Positions 1 to 5,634 of a stretch of DNA of 9,842 nt are shown here, piece by piece. Source of the DNA: DASWVC01 sp036401335 (GTDB lineage: Bacteria > Verrucomicrobiota > Verrucomicrobiia > Chthoniobacterales > JAFAMB01); the NCBI GenBank assembly GCA_036401335.1, contig DASWVC010000142.1:1-9842 (forward strand), given 5' to 3'. Under the pieces are notes generated by a model, which had not been told where the DNA came from, searched no databases, and saw only the letters and a list, made by a program, of their open reading frames with translations. A program made the position numbers and the translations under genes. Position 1 is the first letter of the stretch, and the number at the start of each line of letters is the position of its first letter.

Positions 1-1
1 G

Positions 2-1111
2 CGCAAGCGGTATGGGTCGAGCGAGCAGTTTCTGGCGGCGCTGGAGCAGGCCAACCGGGCCGGGGGGCCGGAGCCGGCCGTGGCCCGGGGCGTTGCGGAA
101 GCGGCCGGGGTGGCGGCGGAGGGGGGGCCACCGGGCCGGGCGCGGCCCGTGAAGCAGCCCCGGGCGGCCGCCCTGCCCCGGATGTCGACGGTGGTGGCGG
201 GGGCGGCGGCGCTGGGCTTAGTGGCTGGAGCCGTTACCTATGAATGGTCACGACCGGGTGGGGAAAGTCCGACGGGAGGACTCCTGACTTTCCGGACCGA
301 CCCGGCCGATGCCAATATTTTGCTTGACGGTGCGGGGATGGGGACGAGCGGATTCACGCAACGGCGGCTCAGTGCCGGCGCGCACCGCCTGGTGCTGGCG
401 CGGAGCGGATTCCAAACCAAAGAATTGTCGCTGGAGGTAAAGCCAGGACAAACCCAGGACCTCGGGACCGTGGGGCTCTTGCCGGAAGGCGGTGACTTGT
501 CCATCGGTGCTGATGTGCCGGCAACTCCATTTGAAGTGGTCGGACCAGCCGACGAGAAACTTACCGGAGTAACCCCGGGCAAATTGTCCCGATTGCCGCC
601 CGGCCCGTACACCGTGCACTTGCGGCCTCCGGGGTGGCCGGAGTACACCCAAACGATTGACGTGAAAGTTGGACAGGGCGTTGTGGCAACCCATGATTTT
701 GGGGAAGCTGTTCCGCTCGTTCCGATATTGCCCACCGGTCCTACCCCTTTGCTCCAGACGGACAAGACCGATGAATCATCCGATTTTGACGATGAGGATG
801 GGCCGGTCAGAGTTCGGCGGCCACGGACCGCGCGCCAAACCCCTCTGCCCAAGGCAGAAGCATTCCGACGTTTTGAGGCCAAATGGGATGCCAAAGAGCG
901 GTCCGTGCAGTCCCAGATCTCGGCGATTGACAAGCGCATTGGCGCTGCGTCGGGCGCCCGTCGGGATCACCTGCGTGGGGAGCGCGCCGACCTGGAACGC
1001 CGCCGCACCTATGTTCATGACATGCGGCGGTACGAGCGCGGACAGTTACGGCACAAATATGGTGAACCGGATGGCGTGTGGGGTTCCATCCGGAACGTCT
1101 TTGGTTGGTGA
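2..1111 (+). CDS. Membrane-anchored PEGA-repeat protein, probable C-terminal part of a Ser/Thr protein kinase (5' truncated)
   Basis: The frame is open from base 2, so the gene begins left of the window; 369 residues are visible. Residues 1-17 (RKRYGSSEQFLAALEQA) resemble the end of a bacterial Hanks-type Ser/Thr kinase domain, where a 'P..RY.SA.E....L' helix is usual. A Gly/Ala/Pro-rich linker follows, then one transmembrane helix at about 61-82 (MSTVVAGAAALGLVAGAVTY). Beyond the membrane are a clear PEGA repeat (about 94-160, with the typical 'Dp.dA.I.lDG' and 'G.H.l.l...Gf') and a weaker second one (about 164-234). An acidic linker (about 254-267, DESSDFDDED) leads to a highly charged Arg/Glu-rich helical tail (about 284-350) ending in VFGW. 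Kinase-TM-PEGA proteins are known in bacteria; the PEGA part is expected to lie outside the cytoplasmic membrane and sense or bind an envelope ligand. No catalytic kinase motif is inside the window, so the kinase assignment is inference. A GTG at 80 could start a shorter protein, but the kinase-like upstream residues argue against it. Confidence 0.82.
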   Translation, partial: RKRYGSSEQFLAALEQANRAGGPEPAVARGVAEAAGVAAEGGPPGRARPVKQPRAAALPRMSTVVAGAAALGLVAGAVTYEWSRPGGESPTGGLLTFRTDPADANILLDGAGMGTSGFTQRRLSAGAHRLVLARSGFQTKELSLEVKPGQTQDLGTVGLLPEGGDLSIGADVPATPFEVVGPADEKLTGVTPGKLSRLPPGPYTVHLRPPGWPEYTQTIDVKVGQGVVATHDFGEAVPLVPILPTGPTPLLQTDKTDESSDFDDEDGPVRVRRPRTARQTPLPKAEAFRRFEAKWDAKERSVQSQISAIDKRIGAASGARRDHLRGERADLERRRTYVHDMRRYERGQLRHKYGEPDGVWGSIRNVFGW

Positions 1112-1196
1112 TGCGGGGGAACAAGCAAAAAGGCTGAAGCAGGTAGACGCAACCGACGGGTCGAGGCGCGAACTTGGCACGGCAGCCTTCGCCAGC

Positions 1197-1625
1197 ATGA
1201 AAAAATCCGCCATTTTTGTTGGCATCGAGGTGGTGCACGCCATTCTTGACCGCTCGCGCGATGAAGGATCTATGGCCCTACACCGGTACGGCGCGTTGAC
1301 CTTGGTGGTAGGCAAGATCACCGGCGTGCTGGAGGCAGGCCCGGTCGAAAGTGACCCCCAAGTTCAACAGCGGCTGGAGAAGGCGGGACGGAAACTGGTC
1401 CCATTGCTTGCCGACCAACGGCGACTTTCGCCGAAAGTAATGGTGACACGCGGCCTTTTGCTGGCGACGCCTGCCCTGTTTGCATTGGCAGCGCCAGCCG
1501 TGGCCAAGGTCGTCATGGCCGCCGCCCGGAAAGGCAGTTTCCTGAAAAGCTGGCAGCGCAGGTCGCTGCCGGCACCTTCGCCGCAGTTGCCCCCTTCAAG
1601 AGGTGCCGGTAAACCGCCCGTTTAA
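1197..1625 (+). CDS. Hypothetical protein with one hydrophobic segment (uncertain)
   Basis: I do not recognise this 142-residue protein. From the ATG at 1197 it begins MKKSAIFVGIEVVHAILD. It has a mixed-charge middle and one strongly hydrophobic stretch at about residues 86-109 (GLLLATPALFALAAPAVAKV), long enough for a membrane helix. The tail is basic and Pro/Ser-rich. Codon use looks ordinary for the window, and nothing else occupies these 510 bases between the PEGA gene and the helicase gene. Against it: no Shine-Dalgarno precedes the ATG, there is no family match, and the frame stays open upstream into the PEGA gene, so the start is unsure. An ATG at 1272, three bases after AGGA-like sequence, is an alternative. 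Its TAA (1623-1625) overlaps the stop of the convergent helicase gene. It could be real or a chance ORF. Confidence 0.4.
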   Translation: MKKSAIFVGIEVVHAILDRSRDEGSMALHRYGALTLVVGKITGVLEAGPVESDPQVQQRLEKAGRKLVPLLADQRRLSPKVMVTRGLLLATPALFALAAPAVAKVVMAAARKGSFLKSWQRRSLPAPSPQLPPSRGAGKPPV

Positions 1626-3850
1626 CGCTTGAACGTCCCGCCCCTCGACGCTCCCGCCAGCTCCGGCTTACGTTCGCCTTTTGAAGGCCGGTGGTTGCGG
1701 TGAAAACGCGCCCCTGGTCTCCCGCGGACCGGCGGAGGTACTTCCGTGCAAGCACGGCACTGCCGACTTCGCCAGTTCGTGGGCAGTTTGCGCCCGCAAT
1801 CATGGCAGACCGCTTGCAGACGTTTCTGCAGGGACGCCAAGATGTACTGGTTTAACCGCCCGAGTTCCCGGTTAGCGCCTGCCAAGTCCGGAAACGCCTC
1901 GGGAAAATGGTAGTGCATCCACTTGTAAGCGCCCAGCAACCGGCCATCGCGCTCGGCACCATGGAGGTCTTGTGGAGTGTCTGCCGCTCCATCCAGCCGG
2001 CTTTCCAGGGCCGGCAACGGACACGACCTGCCTCGCTCGAGCGCTTCGACCCAGCCAATCCATGCCCCAAGGTGAGAAGGCTCCTTCTGCGTGATGGGGC
2101 AGTTGCACAGCACCAGGAGGTCGCGCAAAGGCAAACCCGAAGCGCGGGCTTTCGGGTGGGCTGCCAATTCCAACATCCCGGTGATGTCAGCCTTACCGAA
2201 AAGCTGGTCCCTTTCGGGCAAGCTGGAAAAGGTTTTTAACAGGGAATCCAGCCGGTCTTTGCCCGTCCGCTCAGCCAGGTATTCCAGGGTTTGCAGGCGG
2301 GGGGCCACTGGTACTTTCAAAGGGAGGGCTTCGCCTGTTCCCGAGGCGAGCGCTTGGCGGATGGTTTCCAGGTCAGCGGCATTCAACGCGGTAACCACAC
2401 CTGCTTCGTCCTCCTCCCCATGGCCGAACCGACCGGCTCGACCCGCGATCTGTAAAATTTCCGTGTTCGACAGGGTTACCTCCGCTTTTCCGTTCCATTT
2501 GGTTAACCCGGTGAAAACGATCATCCGGATCGGAAGGTTAAGGCCCATCGAAATCGCGTCCGTGCTCGACAAGTAAGCCGCGCGCCCTTCGGCAAACCGG
2601 CGGGCCTCACCGCGCCGAACCTCCGGCGAGAGCGCGCCGTAGATGCACGCGGTATTTTCTTCCCCTAAAGTTTTCTTCCAGGCCAACGTGTGGGCACGGG
2701 AAAAGGAGACGAACGCCGTTCCCGCCGGTGCGTCTTTGGGATTTTCCAAAGGCCGGTCGGCCACGCGCAACGGTTTAAGCCGCGCAGTGAATGACACTTC
2801 CAGCGGTTCGCCCAAGGCTTCGGCCAAACGCTCAAGCACCGGCCCAGCCTCCGGGCTGCCTAAAAGGACGACCTCGCGCGCATTGACTCCAACGATGGCC
2901 TGGGTCCAGGCCCAGCCGCGAGAAGGGTCGGCGAGCATCTGCACCTCATCAATGACGGCCACGTCATAAGGTTGGTTGGAGTCCAGCATCTCGACGGTGG
3001 AAGAGACGTGGGTCGACATCCCGGTGACAATGCGTTCCTCCCCGGTAATCAGGTCGGTGTACACCCCTTCGCTTTGCAGCCGATCCCACACCTCGGCCGC
3101 CAGCAAACGCAAGGGAGCAAGGTACACGCCGGTGGATGCAACGGCGAGCCTGGTCAGTGCCTGGTGCGTCTTGCCGCTGTTTGTCGGGCCAAGGATCGCA
3201 GTAAGCCGCCGCCCCGTGGAGCGCGCCCGGGCAAAAGTTTCGGGGTACTCCAGGAGTTTCAACCCTTCGGCCAGTTCACGTTTTTGCTTGAGGGTGCACG
3301 AAAGACGGAAAGCCTGGTCCACCCGGGACGCAAAGGCGCCCAAAGTTTGGGGCTCATGCGAGGAGCCCTCCAACTCCTGGCAAATGGCTTGCCACTCCTC
3401 AGGTGTGTATTCGGAAGGCTGCAACGGAGACAGCTTCGCCTGTCCGCGTTCCAATGCGTGCTTGAGACGTTTCCGGGCGTCTGCGAGCCCATTTGGCAAT
3501 TTCTCGAGGATTTGGGTGTAGTTGCCCAGAATCTGGTCATCCAATGGGACGAGGGGCGTCTTCAGAAACACGTGAACCCCCGGCGGGCTTTCGAGGACGA
3601 GCCGTTGGCGCAGCCACAAGGTGTTGCCGTGAATGTCCAACCCCTCAGCTTTCAGGCCTTCAAGCCCGGGCAGTTCGCTCAGAAGGGGGCAGGCGCTCCG
3701 AAGGTACCGCAAAAGCGTTTTAGCGGAAGTTTGGGCGAACCGGACCGGCAGAGCGTGTTTCTTGCGTTCAGCCTGGATCCAATGGTCCAGGGATAGTTGG
3801 TCTTCGGGGCGGAATGGTGCGGAAAAATTCGTTTGCGGAATCACAATCAA
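1622..3850 (-). CDS. SUV3-like DExH-box RNA helicase with C-terminal zinc-ribbon-like knuckle
   Basis: This is an ATP-dependent RNA/DNA helicase of the SUV3 (Ski2-like, superfamily 2) family. In mitochondria SUV3 unwinds RNA for a 3'-5' exoribonuclease; bacterial relatives are presumed to act in RNA turnover. With residues numbered from the longest open start (TTG at 3883), motif I is GPTNSGKT (232-239), the SUV3 signature, followed by GVYLAPLRLLAAEV (motif Ia). Motif II is DEVQ (312-315), motif V is TDAISMGLNLPI (441-452) and motif VI is QIAGRAGRFG (478-487). Residues about 585-690 fit the SUV3 C-terminal helical region, including YKWMHYHFPEAFPD. Cys693, Cys696, Cys709 and Cys712 form a CxxC-x12-CxxC knuckle, followed by a basic tail. 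The N-terminal 220 residues match nothing I recognise. I place the start at the TTG at 3850 because GAGGG lies nine bases before it; the TTG at 3883 and a GTG at 3844 are alternatives, and no ATG is usable. About 742 residues. Confidence 0.9.
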   Translation of the reverse strand: MIVIPQTNFSAPFRPEDQLSLDHWIQAERKKHALPVRFAQTSAKTLLRYLRSACPLLSELPGLEGLKAEGLDIHGNTLWLRQRLVLESPPGVHVFLKTPLVPLDDQILGNYTQILEKLPNGLADARKRLKHALERGQAKLSPLQPSEYTPEEWQAICQELEGSSHEPQTLGAFASRVDQAFRLSCTLKQKRELAEGLKLLEYPETFARARSTGRRLTAILGPTNSGKTHQALTRLAVASTGVYLAPLRLLAAEVWDRLQSEGVYTDLITGEERIVTGMSTHVSSTVEMLDSNQPYDVAVIDEVQMLADPSRGWAWTQAIVGVNAREVVLLGSPEAGPVLERLAEALGEPLEVSFTARLKPLRVADRPLENPKDAPAGTAFVSFSRAHTLAWKKTLGEENTACIYGALSPEVRRGEARRFAEGRAAYLSSTDAISMGLNLPIRMIVFTGLTKWNGKAEVTLSNTEILQIAGRAGRFGHGEEDEAGVVTALNAADLETIRQALASGTGEALPLKVPVAPRLQTLEYLAERTGKDRLDSLLKTFSSLPERDQLFGKADITGMLELAAHPKARASGLPLRDLLVLCNCPITQKEPSHLGAWIGWVEALERGRSCPLPALESRLDGAADTPQDLHGAERDGRLLGAYKWMHYHFPEAFPDLAGANRELGRLNQYILASLQKRLQAVCHDCGRKLPTNWRSRQCRACTEVPPPVRGRPGARFHRNHRPSKGERKPELAGASRGGTFKR

Positions 3851-3859
3851 AAAGCGCGA

Positions 3860-3864
3860 CCCTC
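3860..3864 (-). promoter_or_regulatory. Candidate ribosome binding site of the SUV3-like helicase gene
   Basis: On the minus strand this reads GAGGG, nine bases before a TTG at 3850-3848. It is the only Shine-Dalgarno-like stretch near the possible starts and decides for the TTG at 3850 over the TTG at 3883, which has none. The next candidate, a GTG at 3844, would be 15 bases away, which is too far. Confidence 0.5.
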
Positions 3865-4008
3865 GTGACTGGCCCTTCTGCAAAGGCCAGGGCGGCTCTG
3901 CACAGACGCTCCTGAGGCACTCTCAAGAGAAAAGGTTAACCCACAACGCTGATCGACAATTGACACATACACCGGTTTTGGCGTTTGGAAAAGTGGCGTT
4001 TACCCGGT

Positions 4009-4563
4009 TCAGCGGAAGAGCCGATCCAGGGGCAGCTCGAACCCTGGCAAAAGGTCAGTGGTTAGCACCAGGCCGGCTTTGAGGAAGCGCACGGGACGGT
4101 CGACCTCCTGCCCCAGAAGGTACACTTGGACGTGCTTACGTTTGGGATTAACGATCCAGAGTTCGCCCACGCCGCTTTTTCCATAGTGAAGGCGTTTCTC
4201 GTTCAGGTCGTAGTGTGCCGTGGAAGGCGAAAGAACCTCAACGGCAAGGTCCGGGGCACCTAAGGCGCGCTGATCGGTAAGCCGATCCAGGTGATCGTGC
4301 CGGAAAAACATCACGTCGGGCTGATAGACGTTTAGGCCCGGAAGCTGAACGTCAAAGGGGGCAATGTACAACTCGCCTTGCCCCGGATGCATCCTGACCC
4401 AGGCGTACAACTCTCCGTGCAGGATTCCTACCAGGCTTTGATGGAACCGATCGGGTGCCAGCGCCATAATCAATTGGCCCTCAACGAGTTGGCGCGGCAG
4501 CACGGTCTCCGGCAGGGCATCAAACTCTTCCAGGCTCATCGGGCGTTCGGTGACGGTCTTCAT
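4009..4563 (-). CDS. Uma2 (DUF820) family PD-(D/E)XK endonuclease-like protein
   Basis: This 184-residue protein belongs to the Uma2/DUF820 family, which has the restriction-endonuclease fold. Its members are common in cyanobacteria, Chloroflexota and PVC bacteria, and their biological role is largely unknown. Visible family marks, numbered from the chosen start: VEGQ with Glu29, FDVQ with Asp71, QPDV with Asp83, DLAVEVLSPST with Asp105 and Glu109, and NEKRLHY with Lys123. The usual follow-on pattern 'GV.E.W.V.P' appears as GVGELWIVNP. The acidic residues and the lysine that make up the nuclease site all appear present, so the protein is probably active rather than decayed. The ATG at 4563 is chosen over the in-frame ATG at 4590, because a GGAGG sits six bases before it and MKTVTERPMSLEEFDALPE is a typical family N-terminus. 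The gene lies upstream of the helicase gene on the same strand, separated by about 158 bases, so a shared transcript is possible but not shown. Confidence 0.92.
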   Translation of the reverse strand: MKTVTERPMSLEEFDALPETVLPRQLVEGQLIMALAPDRFHQSLVGILHGELYAWVRMHPGQGELYIAPFDVQLPGLNVYQPDVMFFRHDHLDRLTDQRALGAPDLAVEVLSPSTAHYDLNEKRLHYGKSGVGELWIVNPKRKHVQVYLLGQEVDRPVRFLKAGLVLTTDLLPGFELPLDRLFR

Positions 4564-4693
4564 CGCTTGCCTCCAAGGTGTTCGAAACATACCACACCCG
4601 CCGCCCGGGAAAACGACCCAAACGGTTGCGAGCAGCGCGAAGAAAATTCACTTGTCGAAGGTCTGCCCTACCTCGATGATTGCCTTCCTTCTG
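4564..4693 (+). promoter_or_regulatory. Divergent intergenic region, presumed to carry the pur operon promoter
   Basis: These 130 bases separate the minus-strand Uma2 gene from purS, the first gene of the pur cluster, so the pur promoter and a Uma2 promoter should lie here. I could not find a convincing -35/-10 pair on either strand. The best plus-strand hexamer is TTGCGA at 4625-4630, which has no good -10 partner. No PurR-like palindrome, purine riboswitch core or attenuator hairpin was recognised. The assignment rests on gene layout alone. Confidence 0.3.
4570..4574 (-). promoter_or_regulatory. Ribosome binding site of the Uma2-family gene
   Basis: The minus strand reads GGAGG followed by a six-base spacer and ATG at 4563. 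This is the strongest Shine-Dalgarno match noted in the window. It places translation start nine codons downstream of the longest possible start at 4590. Confidence 0.75.
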
Positions 4694-4927
4694 ATGAAGC
4701 TGCACGTCATTGTCATGCCGAAGCGGAGCGTGCTTGATCCTCAGGGCGTAGCCGTTCGCAACGCCCTGCGGGAAACCGGGTTGGATATGGTGGAACAAGT
4801 GCGGGTAGGCAGGTTTCTGGAACTGGAATTCAGCCGTGAACCGGATCCGGCTAAACTGGAAGCGATCTGCCGCGACCTTCTTTCCAATCCGGTGATCGAG
4901 GATTACGTGGTGGAGCGGGGCGGCTGA
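4694..4927 (+). CDS. purS: Phosphoribosylformylglycinamidine synthase subunit PurS
   Basis: PurS is the small non-catalytic subunit of the three-part FGAM synthetase; as a dimer it bridges PurL and PurQ and helps pass ammonia between them. The 77-residue product (about 80-84 is usual) shows the family pattern: MKLHVIVMPKRSVLDPQG at the N-terminus, VRVGRFLELEF in the middle (residues 37-46) and LLSNPVIEDYVVE near the C-terminus (62-74). The ATG at 4694 is chosen because family members begin with this short strand. An in-frame ATG at 4676 would add six residues (MIAFLL). Neither has a clear Shine-Dalgarno sequence. It is the first gene of the operon, and purQ begins 11 bases after its stop. Confidence 0.96.
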   Translation: MKLHVIVMPKRSVLDPQGVAVRNALRETGLDMVEQVRVGRFLELEFSREPDPAKLEAICRDLLSNPVIEDYVVERGG

Positions 4928-4938
4928 CCGCTGTGGGT

Positions 4939-5634
4939 ATGAAGATCGCCATCATCCAATTTCCTGGTTCCAATTGCGACCAGGATTGCTTGCGCGCATT
5001 CTGTGACGGGATCAAGGCGCCGGCCGCGTACGTCTGGCACAAGGAGGCATCGCTTTCCGGCTATGATGCGGTGGTTTTGCCCGGAGGGTTTTCTTATGGC
5101 GATTACCTCCGTTGCGGGGCCATCGCCCGGTTCTCTCCCATCATGAAAGCGGTGGTGACTTCAGCCGGTGATGGCATGCCGGTGCTAGGCGTTTGTAACG
5201 GGTTCCAGATCCTGTGTGAAGCGGGTTTGCTGCCGGGAGCATTGATCCGGAACCGGGACCTTACGTTTGTGTGCCAACCGGTGTACCTGCGGCTGGAAAA
5301 TAACGGCACGCCCTTCACTCACCTTGGGCGGCCCGGCCAGATCCTGAAAATGCCGGTGGCGCACGGTGAAGGGGCCTATTTTGCAGAACCGGACGCGCTG
5401 ACCCGTCTGAACGAGAAGGGACAGGTTATTTTCCGTTACGTCGACCGCAACGGCACGGCCTCCGCCGCCGCCAATCCGAACGGCAGCTTGGAAAACATCG
5501 CGGGGATCTGCAATCAGCACCGCAACGTGCTGGGCATGATGCCCCATCCGGACCGGGCCTGGGATGACCTCCTGGGCAGCAGCGACGGACGCTTGCTGTT
5601 CGCGTCCTTGGTCGAAACCTTTGCTGCCCGGTAA
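4939..5634 (+). CDS. purQ: Phosphoribosylformylglycinamidine synthase subunit PurQ (glutaminase)
   Basis: PurQ is the class I glutamine amidotransferase subunit of FGAM synthetase; it hydrolyses glutamine and delivers ammonia to PurL. The 231-residue product begins MKIAIIQFPGSNCDQD and has the oxyanion-region motif LPGGFSYGDYLRCG (48-60). The nucleophile elbow is VLGVCNGFQIL with Cys86, and the C-terminal triad region is GMMPHPDRAWD with His203. Residue 205 is Asp (codon GAC), where the family normally has the triad Glu (HPE). Length is normal for PurQ (about 225-230). The ATG at 4939 is preferred to the in-frame GTG at 4933 because PurQ proteins start at this methionine. The gene follows purS by 11 bases and its TAA overlaps the purL ATG by one base (TAATG), consistent with the subunits being made together. 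Confidence 0.97.
   Translation: MKIAIIQFPGSNCDQDCLRAFCDGIKAPAAYVWHKEASLSGYDAVVLPGGFSYGDYLRCGAIARFSPIMKAVVTSAGDGMPVLGVCNGFQILCEAGLLPGALIRNRDLTFVCQPVYLRLENNGTPFTHLGRPGQILKMPVAHGEGAYFAEPDALTRLNEKGQVIFRYVDRNGTASAAANPNGSLENIAGICNQHRNVLGMMPHPDRAWDDLLGSSDGRLLFASLVETFAAR

Noticed and set aside
669..1196. Upstream extension of the hypothetical ORF through the PEGA gene
   Set aside because: The frame is open, but the residues are rich in Arg, Pro, Cys and Met as expected from an out-of-frame read of a GC-rich gene. The PEGA frame clearly explains this DNA.
1676..1688. GCCTT-TTG-AAGGC inverted repeat as a terminator
   Set aside because: The stem is only five pairs, no T-run follows, and it lies inside the helicase coding region rather than after its stop.
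2972..3796. 274-codon plus-strand ORF opposite the helicase gene
   Set aside because: It lies antisense to clearly conserved helicase sequence and its product shows no motif; long antisense frames are common in GC-rich genes.
3960..3965. TTGACA, a perfect -35 hexamer on the plus strand
   Set aside because: No -10-like hexamer lies 16-18 bases downstream, and it points into the 3' end of a minus-strand gene, so there is nothing for it to transcribe.
4591..4653. Possible -35/-10 pair (TTGCGA then TTCACT) before purS
   Set aside because: Spacing is 17 bases but the second hexamer matches only three of six consensus positions, which is expected by chance.
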